NCBI RefSeq assembly: GCF_000615975.1
Contig: NZ_BAMP01000003.1
Coordinates: 45,628-109,627 of the forward strand
DNA length: 64,000 nt
Direction: 5' to 3'
Origin: Nitratireductor aquibiodomus NL21 = JCM 21793
Lineage (GTDB): Bacteria > Pseudomonadota > Alphaproteobacteria > Rhizobiales > Rhizobiaceae
Under the pieces are notes generated by a model, which searched no databases, was not told the DNA's origin, and saw only the letters and a list, made by a program, of their open reading frames with translations. The translations under genes and the position numbers were made by a program. Of the stretch, positions 35,483-44,564 are shown piece after piece. Position 1 is the stretch's first letter, and each line of letters starts with the position of its first letter.

Positions 35483-36711
35483 TCAGGCGTTCAGGAATTC
35501 GTCCCAGCGCTGGATCAGGTGGTCGTATTCGTCCGGCCACTGGTGCCAGTAAGCCACGTTGGCCGCACGCTCCTCCAGCGACCCGCCATCGCGCAGATCG
35601 CCTTCGTTGATGCCGCGTTCGGGCGCGCCGACCCAGGGCTTGCCCTCGTACCAGAAGGCGTATTTGTCCGGGTCCATCACATTCTTGATGTTGGTGCTCG
35701 GCGAATAGTAACCCTGCTCCGTAACAGCGATGGCCGGCGGGCCGGAGAGCCAGAAATTGGCGTAGGCGATCACCGCCTCGCGGTTCTGCGAACCGGCAAT
35801 GAGCGATGGGCCGATCGTCCAGCCGCGCGTGCCTTCCTTCGGTGTCGCATATTTGGCGGGACGGCCCTGCGCCTTCACCGCCATGACCGCCGGCTGCCAG
35901 GCATCGGAGACAACCATTTCGCCCGAGGCCATCAGGTTGACCAGTTCTCCGAAATCGCCCCACAGGGCGCGGAACTGACCCGCCTTCTTCTTTGAAATCA
36001 GGAAGGCGGTCGCCTCGTCGATCTCCTCGACCGTCGGGTTGCCCGGATTCTTGCTTCAAGTTCGCCAAGCGTGTTCATTGCGATGATGGCCTGGCCGATA
36101 GCGATCAGCGGATCGACGTTTAGGCCCGAACGGCCGCGCCATTTGTCGTCGAAGAGCGCCGTCCAGCTGTTGGCTTCCTCTTCGCTGACCACGTCCGGAT
36201 TGTAGCCGATGGAATCGTAGTTATAGACCGCCGGTACCATGTAGAGCTTCGTCTGCTCGTCGTCGGCCCAGATCTGACCGACGATCTGTGCGCGGCGCTC
36301 CCACTTGTCGCTCTCCTTGGTGAAGGTATCGCGGATGGAATTCCAGTTCGGGATTTCAGCCGTCGGGATCGGTTCCACATTGTTCGTGGCGATGATGGCC
36401 GGCAAACGCTCGGCGATCACTTCCCAGCAATCATAGTCGCCGGCGCCCGAGAGAATGCGCGTTTGACTGTCTGGGAAAGTGGAGGCGGTTCCGGAAACGG
36501 ACCCAACCCCGCTCTCGGATTTGAACATGTCGAGAATGCGGTCCTGCACGGTAACCGACAGGCCTATCGTGCGGAGCTGCTGGTCGGCCAGCGATTGCGC
36601 AAAAGCGGCCTGCGAGCGCAGGAACGGTGAAAGGCCGCCCATCGCCAGAGCTGCGGCGCCAGCGCCTCCCTTTAACATTGTGCGTCTGTTCAGCATCGGG
36701 TGTCTTTTCAT
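35483..36711 (-). CDS. Polyamine-type ABC transporter substrate-binding protein, Tat signal, frameshifted as sequenced
   Basis: About 409 residues of a PotD-like binding protein. MLNRRTMLKGGAGAAALAMG is a twin-arginine signal. The first frame holds YMVPAVYNYDSIGYNPDVVS; after a one-base loss near 36053 the second continues KNPGNPTVEEIDEATAFLIS, then SGEMVVSDAWQPAVMAVKAQ and EGKPWVGAPERGINEGDL. Restoring one A in an AAG run repairs it. It serves the permease pair at 38282-40061. The ligand is not readable. Confidence 0.87.
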
Positions 36712-36744
36712 TTTTCAGTTCCCATTTTTGTTTGCCCAGTATTT

Positions 36745-37518
36745 TCAGTAACGGCCCACGAGCAGGCCGCCATCCACCGTCAGCACCTGCCCCGTGAGGT
36801 AGCGTGCCGCAGGCGAAGCCAGGAAATGGATGACGTCGGCGATGTCTTCCGGTTCGCCCAACCGGCCCATGGGGATGAAGGCAGACGCCTTTTCGGCGCC
36901 TTCAGGCCCAAGTGAGTGCTTTTCGGAGAGAAGCTGCGCGGTACGGATATAGCCCGGCGCAACGCCATTGACGCGGATGCCCTGCGCGGCGAGTTCCACT
37001 GCAAGACCGCGCACAAGCCCCACCACGCCGGATTTGGCGGCAGAGTAATGCACATGCTCATCCCAGCCATAGGCAACGCCCATGATGGAGGAGAGGCAGA
37101 CAATCGCCCCCGCGCCCGCCTCGCGCATGGCGGGCACAGCCGGGCGAATGACGCGCAGCATGCCCTTCAGATCGATATCGAAGGTCTGGTCCCACTTCTC
37201 GTCGCTCAATTCGCCAAGCGGCACTCGATGGGCAATGCCGGCATTCGCCACGATCACATCGATATGACCATGCTCCTCGTTGAGACGTGCGACCAGCGCA
37301 TCGGCAGCTTTCGTCGAGCAGACATCGAGCGGTGCGAACTCTGCCGACCAGCCGTCGCCGACGATCTTTTCGGCAAGCACCCTGCCCTCTTTTTCCAGGA
37401 CATCCGTCACCACCACATGGTCGCCCGCACGGGCAAACGCCTCGCAGGTGGCACGGCCAATGCCGATGCCGCCTCCAGTGACAAGGACAACGCGTTTTCT
37501 GGGTTTCGTTCTGGCCAT
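36745..37518 (-). CDS. SDR family oxidoreductase
   Basis: A 257-residue short-chain dehydrogenase. The nucleotide-binding motif TGGGIGIG lies near residue 14, NAG at IVANAGIAH, catalytic Ser in CLSSIMGV, and the YxxxK pair in HYSAAKSGVVGLVRGLA. The C-terminus YLTGQVLTVDGGLLVGRY is typical. The ATG at 37518 follows GGAGAACACCACGCC and is preferred to 37542, which would overlap the preceding SDR. It probably oxidises or reduces an alcohol or carbonyl group of the transported compound. No substrate can be assigned. Confidence 0.9.
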   Translation of the reverse strand: MARTKPRKRVVLVTGGGIGIGRATCEAFARAGDHVVVTDVLEKEGRVLAEKIVGDGWSAEFAPLDVCSTKAADALVARLNEEHGHIDVIVANAGIAHRVPLGELSDEKWDQTFDIDLKGMLRVIRPAVPAMREAGAGAIVCLSSIMGVAYGWDEHVHYSAAKSGVVGLVRGLAVELAAQGIRVNGVAPGYIRTAQLLSEKHSLGPEGAEKASAFIPMGRLGEPEDIADVIHFLASPAARYLTGQVLTVDGGLLVGRY

Positions 37519-37538
37519 GGCGTGGTGTTCTCCAGTCT

Positions 37539-38285
37539 TCAAAGCATCACGTCGCCGGAATTCGGACCCAGCGTCTGACCGACGAACAGAGCCCCATCCG
37601 GCGAGGCAAGAAATGCTACGGCACCAGCGACTTCCGCCGGCTCGCCGAAACGCCCGAGCGGCAGTTCGGCGGCCTTGACCTTTTTCCAGTCGGATGAGAG
37701 CGCTTCGACCAGCGGCGTGTTGATGGGGCCGGGCGCGATGGCATTGACGCGTACGCCCCGTGCGCTCACCTCGCGGGCGAGCGACTTCGTCATGGCGATG
37801 ATCGCGCCCTTGGCGCCCGCATAGTGAACGAGCTCGACCCCGCCGACCTGCCCTAGCTGCGAGGCGACATTGACGATAACGCCCTCCCCGCGCTCGAGCA
37901 TGGAAGGCAGGACCGCACGCATCATCAGGAAACTGCCACGCACATGAACGGCGAACATGCGCTCGAACTCGGCGAGCGAAATTTCCGTGAACGCCGCCTG
38001 ATGGCCGTGGCCGGCATTGTTGACGAGCAGATCGACAGGCCCGAAATGAGCCACGACAGCGCCGATCATCTCGCGGACGGCGTCCTCACTCGAGACATCC
38101 GCAGCGAAGGGAGCCGCCTCGCCACCTGAGGCGTTGATCGCATCGGCCGTGCAGGCACTTGCCTCGGCCGACAGGTCGTTGACCGCGACGCGGTAGCCTT
38201 CCTGCGCCAGACGTTCGGCGATGGCCGCTCCGATACCCGACCCCGCGCCGGTGACCAGCGCGACCTTTTTCGGGGCGGTGATCAT
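37539..38285 (-). CDS. SDR family oxidoreductase
   Basis: A 248-residue classical short-chain dehydrogenase: TGAGSGIG at about 13-20, NNAGH near residue 90, the Ser in VNVASQLG and YxxxK in HYAGAKGAIIAMTKSLA. The ending FVGQTLGPNSGDVML departs from the usual TVDGG. Its start overlaps the PotC-like permease stop by four bases, and a second SDR follows 20 bases later. The two SDRs share only family-level similarity, so they probably act on successive or different intermediates. Confidence 0.9.
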   Translation of the reverse strand: MITAPKKVALVTGAGSGIGAAIAERLAQEGYRVAVNDLSAEASACTADAINASGGEAAPFAADVSSEDAVREMIGAVVAHFGPVDLLVNNAGHGHQAAFTEISLAEFERMFAVHVRGSFLMMRAVLPSMLERGEGVIVNVASQLGQVGGVELVHYAGAKGAIIAMTKSLAREVSARGVRVNAIAPGPINTPLVEALSSDWKKVKAAELPLGRFGEPAEVAGAVAFLASPDGALFVGQTLGPNSGDVML

Positions 38286-39126
38286 TCGGCCTCCTCCTGT
38301 CCCTTGAAGGACTGGGCAGAGCGAACCGCTCTAAGCATCAGCAGCGCGTAGATGAGCAGGAGCGTGAAGGAGAAGAGTGTCGTGAGAACGCCGAAGGCGA
38401 AGATATTCGGATAGATCTCGACCGAGAAGGTTCCATAAATCGTCAGCGGCAGGGTCAGATCGCGGCCGGAGGTGAAGAGCGTGCGCGAGAACTCATCATA
38501 GGAAAGCGTGAAGGAGAACAGCATCGCCGATAGAACGCCCGGGAAGATCATCGGGAACGTGACCCGCCGGAAGGTCTGCACTGGCGAGACGCCGAGCGAA
38601 AGCGAGGCCTCTTCCACGCTGCGGTCGAAGCGATTGAAGATCGCAAGCATCACCAGGAAGGCAAAGGGGAATGTGTAGACAACATGGAGGACGAAGGCCG
38701 TGCCCCACCAACTGCGGTCGATGCCCAGCATGTTGGTGAGCAACGCCATGCCGAGGCCGACAAGCACCCCCGGCACGATCATGCCCAGGATCACGAGGTA
38801 GAACACAACGCCGGATGCCTTGAAGCGGGCGCGGAAGCCTTGTGCGGTCATGACGCCGAGCACGGTGGAGACGACCGTCGTCATCAGCGCGAGTGTCAGC
38901 GAGCGCAGAAGCTGTCGCCGATGGGCAGACGCGAGATGCGCCCGGGCGGCGTCATGCCGAGCAGATGCTGGTACCAATAGGTCGACCATTCGATGATCGG
39001 GAACTGCGGGCCGCCTCCCGGTCCCTGAAAGGACAGGATCGCCAGGATGATCATCGGCCCGTAGAGGAAGAGGATGAAGACGGCGCAATAGACGCCGAGC
39101 ACGGGTTTGAGAGCGCGCGCTTCCAT
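38282..39126 (-). CDS. Polyamine-type ABC transporter permease (PotC type), frameshifted as sequenced
   Basis: About 281 residues and six helices. The N-terminal part, MEARALKPVLGVYCAVFILF, lies in one frame from ATG 39126 (AAGGAGATGTAGCC leader). After a one-base loss near 38911 the second frame continues LLRSLTLALMTTVVSTVLGV. The EAA loop is SVEEASLSLGVSPVQTFRRVTFP. The ends join without gap once one base is restored. It pairs with the PotB-type permease three bases upstream. Confidence 0.9.
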
Positions 39127-39128
39127 GG

Positions 39129-40061
39129 CTACATCTCCTTCCTGAGGTTGACGACCCGCAAGAGCGCGGTGATGACCACGGCGATGATGACGGTGAGGAT
39201 GACGCCGGCGACCGACGCGAAGGCCCATTTCAGCGAGCCGACCTGCGACACGATGATGTTGCCTAAGAGATTGACCTTGCGGCCGGACAGCGAGGCGGCG
39301 GTGGCGAATTCGCCCAGCACCATGACGGACACGAAGATCGCGCCGACGATCACGCCGGGCAGTGACAGAGGCAGAATGATCTTGAAAAAGATGCGCCCGA
39401 AACCGGCGCCCAGATCGCGCGCAGCCTCAATGATGCTCGGCTCGATGCGGCTCAGCATGAAGGTGATCGGCCCCACCATGAAGACGCAGTAAATCTGCGT
39501 CATGCCGATGAGCACTGCGAATTCGGAGAAGAGCAGCGAGGTCAGCGGCGTGTCGATGATGCCGAGCTTCATGAGGATCATGTTGATAGCGCCCTCGGTG
39601 CCCAGCATCGGGCGCCAGGCGATCACACGGATCAGGAAGGAGGTCCAGAAGGGGATAACGCAAATGACGAGAAGCGCCGTCTGAAGCGTCTGGTTGCGCA
39701 CCATCAGGCCGATGAACAGTGCCACCGGATACCCGATCAGAAGAGTCGACAGGAGCACGATCCCCCAGATGCGCACCGTGGTCCAGGTGGACGCCAGATA
39801 GGTGGAACTGGTCAGGAAGCGCACCCAACTGTCGGTCGTGAGTTTGGGTTCGACCGTGAAGGTGGTCTGCGTCCAGAACGATACGTAGACGACCATGATC
39901 ATGGGCAGAACCATGAACAGGGCCATCCAGAGAACGCCCGGGCTGATAAGCATCAGCGCCGTGCGGCGTTCCTGGCGGCCACGGCGTTCGGCTGGCGACA
40001 CGCCGTTGTCCTCGCCCATAGCGGAAGCCGCGCCGCGTATCTGCTCGCCGACAATTTCCAT
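39129..40061 (-). CDS. Polyamine-type ABC transporter permease (PotB type)
   Basis: A 310-residue permease with a cytoplasmic N-terminus and six helices. The EAA loop is IEPSIIEAARDLGAGFGRIFFKIILPLSLP (about 205-235). Its ATG overlaps the ATPase stop by one base (TAATG), and the PotC-type gene starts two bases after its stop, so the three are coupled. It forms the transmembrane channel with that PotC partner. Confidence 0.93.
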   Translation of the reverse strand: MEIVGEQIRGAASAMGEDNGVSPAERRGRQERRTALMLISPGVLWMALFMVLPMIMVVYVSFWTQTTFTVEPKLTTDSWVRFLTSSTYLASTWTTVRIWGIVLLSTLLIGYPVALFIGLMVRNQTLQTALLVICVIPFWTSFLIRVIAWRPMLGTEGAINMILMKLGIIDTPLTSLLFSEFAVLIGMTQIYCVFMVGPITFMLSRIEPSIIEAARDLGAGFGRIFFKIILPLSLPGVIVGAIFVSVMVLGEFATAASLSGRKVNLLGNIIVSQVGSLKWAFASVAGVILTVIIAVVITALLRVVNLRKEM

Positions 40062-41148
40062 TATGCGGCCCTCTCGATGAATGGGATGACGTCTTGCGGA
40101 TTGAAGGAGAGCTCATAGAGTTCATCCTTCGTGAAAGCCTGCGGGGTGGGACCGCTCAGGTGAGCGACGACCTGAAGCAGGGTGCCGTCCTCCAACCGGA
40201 AGAAGGAAAGAACCGATGCACCCGTGAACTCGCTTGCGATAAAGCGCGCGCGGATTGCCGCCTCTCCGGCGGTTTGAGCGGCAGTTGCACCGGCCGGGTA
40301 CACGGAAATGCGATCGAAACGCAGCGCCACTTCGATCGGCGCACCATGCTTGCGGCCTGCTTGCCCGGCAGCGCAAACCGCGCGCCCGCGCCTTCGAAGC
40401 CGCCGTTCACCATGCGACCGGAGAGCACGTTGTAGGCGTTCAGGTGACGCGCCACGTCGGCGCTTTTCGGCAAGGCAAAGAGGGAGGATGCCGGCCCCAC
40501 CTGGGCAATGGAACCAGCGGAAAGAACGGCCACGACGTCGCCCATGAGAAGCGCCTCGGTCTCGCTGCCGGTGACGTGCAGAAAAGTCACCTTCAGGCGC
40601 TCTCGGATCGCACGCAGCTCATCGCACATGCGTTCGCGCAGATTGGCGTCGAGTGCGCCAAGCGGTTCGTCGAGCAGCACGAAGCGGGGCTCAGTGACGA
40701 GCGTGCGCGCCAGCGCCACACGCTGGCGCTGGCCGCCCGAAATCGCCGTGACCTTGCGCGCCTCGAGACCTTCAAGCCCCACCAGCCGGATCGCGTCGGC
40801 GACCCGCGCCTTCAGTTCCGACGGGTCGGTTACAGGGCCCTCCTCACGGTAACGCAGACCGAAAGCCACGTTGTCGGCCACGCTCAAATGCGGGAACAGT
40901 GCGAAGTTCTGGAAAACGAAACCGATGCCGCGCCGGTGCGGCGCAACGCCATCGAGGCGATGGCCGTCATAGATGACCTTTCCACCATCCGGCTCCTCAA
41001 AGCCCGCGATCACGCGCAGCAGAGTGGTTTTGCCGCTGCCGCTCGCACCAAGCAGCGAGACATAGGAATCATCGGGGACGTTGACGCTCAGACGGTCGAG
41101 AGCGGTGACGTCTCCGTAGCGCTTGGTGATAGAACTCAGCGAAAGCAC
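40061..41148 (-). CDS. Polyamine-type ABC transporter ATP-binding protein, frameshifted as sequenced; first gene of the operon
   Basis: About 362 residues: Walker A GASGSGKTT, Q-loop FVFQNFALFPHLSVADN, signature ISGGQRQR, Walker [13 protein letters not shown]. The C-terminal TOBE region continues in another frame after a one-base loss near 40345 (ALRFDRISVYPAG onward, ending VIPFIERAA). The H-loop reads HVTGSETEAL, with Gly where most relatives have His-Asp (VTHDQ), a notable departure at a catalytic position. It opens the long operon; the GntR gene is divergent, 463 bases away. Confidence 0.87.
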
Positions 41149-41611
41149 GCTTCCCTCCAGACTAAGGATGTGTCATCATCAAAAAATGATTATGTATACA
41201 AGCACATTTTTTCTCAAGCGCGCAAGCGGGCTCAAGAAATTTCTTTTCGAGCGGCGCTGCCGCGCGACTGCACGTCTTTGTTTTCCGGGGTTTTCAGCCC
41301 AAGCATGCACGCTGTGCCGCGCTTCATACGGGCATCCTCTAGCCTTTTCGGCGTTTTCTCTATGTTCCAACATCAAGACTAGGGAGGAAAAGGGGCGCCT
41401 GTCTTTGTGCGACAGTGCGCAAATTGTTGTCACCCAGCGCATTGCGGTACAGCGCGCAACCCCTTGAAACTGCGCGCTTTCGTCCCGTCACATCTGAAAA
41501 TGCGCCACGCGACCGCACAAAAATTGATCTTTGTATGCTCGAATTGTTTGCAGCTTGTTTTTTTACGATTGAAGCGCGGGACAAGACGCGCCACAACCGG
41601 GGCAGCCCCCA
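41149..41611. promoter_or_regulatory. Divergent promoter region with a TGTATACA palindrome
   Basis: This 463-base gap separates the 12-gene operon from the GntR gene. It contains TGTATACA (41193-41200), a perfect 8-base palindrome in an AT-rich patch 45 bases before the ATPase ATG, a plausible GntR/FadR-type operator core. An AT-rich stretch around 41,515-41,570 could hold the GntR promoter. No gene is supported here. Confidence 0.4.
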
Positions 41612-42625
41612 ATGAGCCAGACCGACATGATCCCTGCCCCCGCCAACAGCCGAACACCGCTCTATCTTTCCGCGGCCGAAACCATACGCGCCAACATCAG
41701 GTCGGGCGTCCTGGAACCCGGACTTGTGCTTCTGGAAGGTCCGATTGCGGAAGTTCTGAAAATTTCGCGCAGCTCGGTGAAGCGGGCCCTGGCGCTTCTG
41801 GAAGAAGAAGGCGCCGTCAGCCGCTTCGATGGCCGGGGCTATCTGGTCGGAACATGCGATGCGGATGTCGCACCGATACGCAAGGACATCAAGACACTCG
41901 ATCTTTCGGTAGAAGAAGCTCACGACGAATCCCTCAACAGGCCAAACTGGAAGCGCATTTACGATCAGGTGGAGAGCGACGTTTCCTCCTGTCTGGTCTT
42001 CGGGCAGTACCGGATCGTCGAAAACGACCTGGCGGCATATTTCGATGTCAGCCGCACAGTGATTCGCGACGTTCTTGGGCGCTTGCAAGAGCGCGGTCTC
42101 GTCACCAAAAGCTCGACTTCGCGATGGCTTGTTGGGCCGCTAACGGCGCAATCCATCAAGGACAAGTTCGAACTTCGCATCATTCTGGAAGTCGCGGCGC
42201 TGCGCTCGGCCGCACCCTTTACCGACAAGATCGCGCTCGAAAAACTGTGCCGGCAGATGGAGGAAACCGAGCGTGCAGGTGGTCTCATCAAAGCCGACAA
42301 GTGGTTCAGGCTCGTCAATGCCTTTATCGATCTGGCCATTCTTTCCACTCCCAATCGCGATCTGCGCCGGCTGATCGCCAACAATCGCAAGACACTGCAG
42401 GCCTCGCAGAAAGCGCTCTTCAGTCTCGGACTTACGGGCGATGCCCTGTCGATCCGCGAAATCCGGATGATCGGCGAACTGCTCATCGTCGGGGCGACGC
42501 AAAGCGCGGCCGAGCTTCTCGAGAATCACCTCTCCAAGTCGCGCGACCGCACGATCGCCCAATTGAAGATCGTCGCCGTGCTGCCCCAGCCGGGACATCT
42601 GGCGCCCTATCTCATCGCTGTCTGA
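41612..42625 (+). CDS. GntR family regulator with two tandem winged-helix domains and an FCD-like domain
   Basis: A 337-residue protein with two GntR-like DNA-binding domains. The first (about 16-80) is LYLSAAETIRANIRSGVLEP, ISRSSVKRALALLEEEGAV and GRGYLVG. The second (about 110-172) is NWKRIYDQVESDVSSCLVFG, DVSRTVIRDVLGRLQERGLV and SRWLVGPLT. A helical FCD-like domain follows (FELRIILEVAALRSAAP), but the usual metal-site histidines are not obvious. Most GntR proteins have one winged helix. It lies between the imide operon and the pxp operon and could control either. Confidence 0.85.
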   Translation: MSQTDMIPAPANSRTPLYLSAAETIRANIRSGVLEPGLVLLEGPIAEVLKISRSSVKRALALLEEEGAVSRFDGRGYLVGTCDADVAPIRKDIKTLDLSVEEAHDESLNRPNWKRIYDQVESDVSSCLVFGQYRIVENDLAAYFDVSRTVIRDVLGRLQERGLVTKSSTSRWLVGPLTAQSIKDKFELRIILEVAALRSAAPFTDKIALEKLCRQMEETERAGGLIKADKWFRLVNAFIDLAILSTPNRDLRRLIANNRKTLQASQKALFSLGLTGDALSIREIRMIGELLIVGATQSAAELLENHLSKSRDRTIAQLKIVAVLPQPGHLAPYLIAV

Positions 42626-42724
42626 GGCGCGGTTCGCGACCCGCGCCAAGTCCCGCCGGGCACTGCGGAGCCTGAAGCTCCTCCAGGAAGCCGATGCGCT
42701 CGCAGCCCACCGGCCCCTGACAGC

Positions 42725-43699
42725 CTATTGCAAGGCCTTCCTCAAACGGTCGAGCATTGCGGCACATGCGTGCCGGGCCTCAAGCGCCTGTTCCATCGTT
42801 ACCCGGCGAAAACGGGCTGGTGTGTTGGGCTGCAGCTGCCCTATAAGGTCCATATCCGCCGAAATAACCGTGCCGATCATGAAATAGCCCCCGCCGGACA
42901 CCGCATCCCGGTGCAGGATGATCGGCTCCGTACCGCCAGGCACCTGCACCGAACCATAGGGATAGCAGCTATCGACAATGTTCGACGGGTCGGAGCCGGC
43001 CCCGAACGGCTGTTCGCGCTCATTGAATTCGAGCGGCGTGCCGCCACGGAAACGATAGCCCATGCGGTCGGCCTCGGGCGCCACCTTCCATTCCTCGTCG
43101 AAGAAGCGGTCAAGCGAAGCCTTCGTGACGCGGTGGTCGTAAAGGCCGGGGAGGATGCGAAGCTCGACCGGAACCGGATTTGCCCGGCGCAGGTCATCGG
43201 GAACGCTGCGGCCGGAGGTTGCACGGACTGTAGGGCGGCCGACCGGCAGTTCATCGTCTGTGGCAATGGCGCGTCCCTCGAAACCGCCCAATGCGCCGAT
43301 GGGATAGGTCGACCGGCTGCCCAGCGCCACCGGCACGTCGATACCGCCTGCAACGGCGATATAGATGCGGGCACCGGCGGTCAGGAAGTCGAAGCTCAGA
43401 ACCTGCCCGGCCTTCACGGGCAGGGCTGTCCAGCCCGGCTGAATTTCACCGTCGATCCTGACGGGCATGTCGGCGCCGGTAACGGCAATCACCGTATCCT
43501 CATCGAAGGCCAGTTGTGGCCCGACAAACACGGCCTCCAGTCCGGCAGCACTTTCTTCATTGCCGACGAGAAGATTGGCTGCCCGCATGGCATAGCGATC
43601 CATCGCCCCCGACACGGGAATACCCAGATGGAAATAGCCGGGACGGCCGAGATCCTGCACGCTGGTCAGCAGCCCCGGATTGAGAACCTTAATCGCCAT
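42725..43699 (-). CDS. pxpC: Biotin-dependent carboxyltransferase / 5-oxoprolinase subunit C family protein
   Basis: A 324-residue AHS2-domain protein (PxpC/KipA; homologous to the C-terminal part of urea carboxylase's carboxyltransferase). Motifs: VLNPGLLTSVQDLGRPGYFH at the N-terminus, the GIPVSGAMDRYAMRAANLLV segment, and SDPSNIVDSCYPYGSVQVPG with EPIILHRDAVSGGGYFMIGT near the end. It overlaps the PxpB-type gene start-to-stop by 11 bases. PxpABC together convert 5-oxoproline to glutamate with ATP; here an adjacent biotin carboxylase hints at a biotin-linked version. Confidence 0.92.
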   Translation of the reverse strand: MAIKVLNPGLLTSVQDLGRPGYFHLGIPVSGAMDRYAMRAANLLVGNEESAAGLEAVFVGPQLAFDEDTVIAVTGADMPVRIDGEIQPGWTALPVKAGQVLSFDFLTAGARIYIAVAGGIDVPVALGSRSTYPIGALGGFEGRAIATDDELPVGRPTVRATSGRSVPDDLRRANPVPVELRILPGLYDHRVTKASLDRFFDEEWKVAPEADRMGYRFRGGTPLEFNEREQPFGAGSDPSNIVDSCYPYGSVQVPGGTEPIILHRDAVSGGGYFMIGTVISADMDLIGQLQPNTPARFRRVTMEQALEARHACAAMLDRLRKALQ

Positions 43700-44564
43700 T
43701 GATCATGCCCTCCAGCCGCGCGTTGTATCCCTTGATGTCCGCGTTGAAGGCCCGCAGGTCGAACTCCACTTCACGGATTTTCGGCTTGAAGGCATTCTTC
43801 ACGACAGCTTCGACGGTGCGGTCATATTCGACCCTGTCGATGGGTTTGAACTTCACGATATCGCCCGGCCGGAAGAAGACCATGAAGTCTTCCAGATAAT
43901 TGGTCTTCTGATCGGGATCGAAGATCGGCATCGGCGTGATGCCGAACATCTGGTACCCGCCGGCACCACGCACCGAATAGATGCAGGAAAAACAGCCGCC
44001 GTAACCGACGGTGTGCTTTGGCGTATCCGTGCGTGGACGCAGATATTTGGGCACCTGGATTTGGCGTTCGCGCTCGACCATCTGATACATGAACGGCAAC
44101 CCGGCCACGAAGCCGACCATGGACACGAACCATGGAGAGCCCGAATGAGCGGCAATGAACGCTTCCACACTGGAATAGCCATTGATGCGCGCCGCATATT
44201 CGAGGTCCGTTCCCTGCGGATCCTGATGGCGCTCGCGGAACCGCATCAGCGTCTCATGGGTCCAGGGGTCCTGGTAGAAGACGGGTACCTCGATGAGACG
44301 CGTCTGCAGCACGGGATCTGTATTGCCCGCCTCGGCCTCGATGGAGCGGACTTCTTCCAGAAGCGCTTCCGGGCTGATCACATCGGGATCGAATTTCACC
44401 TGAAAAGAGGCATTGGCCGGACAGATTTCGGTCACCCCTTCGATAGCGCGCTCGGCGATGATGCGTGTCATCGAGAGGCTCTTGAAGAAGGCATCGAGCG
44501 ACATTTCCTCGTCGACCTCGACGAACAGGTGCTCGTCACCGCCGAATGTGTAGCGCGGCTTCAT
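43689..44564 (-). CDS. pxpB: 5-oxoprolinase subunit B / allophanate hydrolase subunit 1 family protein
   Basis: A 291-residue AHS1-domain protein (PxpB/KipI). It begins [20 protein letters not shown] and carries FVAGLPFMYQM, PKHTVGYGGCFSCIYSVRGA and GGYQMFGITPMPIFDP, typical of the cyclophilin-like AHS1 fold. It is longer than Bacillus KipI (about 240 residues) because of an insertion around residues 95-145 and a C-terminal extension. The ATG at 44564 overlaps the biotin carboxylase stop by one base. It works with PxpC as one catalytic unit. Confidence 0.9.
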   Translation of the reverse strand: MKPRYTFGGDEHLFVEVDEEMSLDAFFKSLSMTRIIAERAIEGVTEICPANASFQVKFDPDVISPEALLEEVRSIEAEAGNTDPVLQTRLIEVPVFYQDPWTHETLMRFRERHQDPQGTDLEYAARINGYSSVEAFIAAHSGSPWFVSMVGFVAGLPFMYQMVERERQIQVPKYLRPRTDTPKHTVGYGGCFSCIYSVRGAGGYQMFGITPMPIFDPDQKTNYLEDFMVFFRPGDIVKFKPIDRVEYDRTVEAVVKNAFKPKIREVEFDLRAFNADIKGYNARLEGMINGD

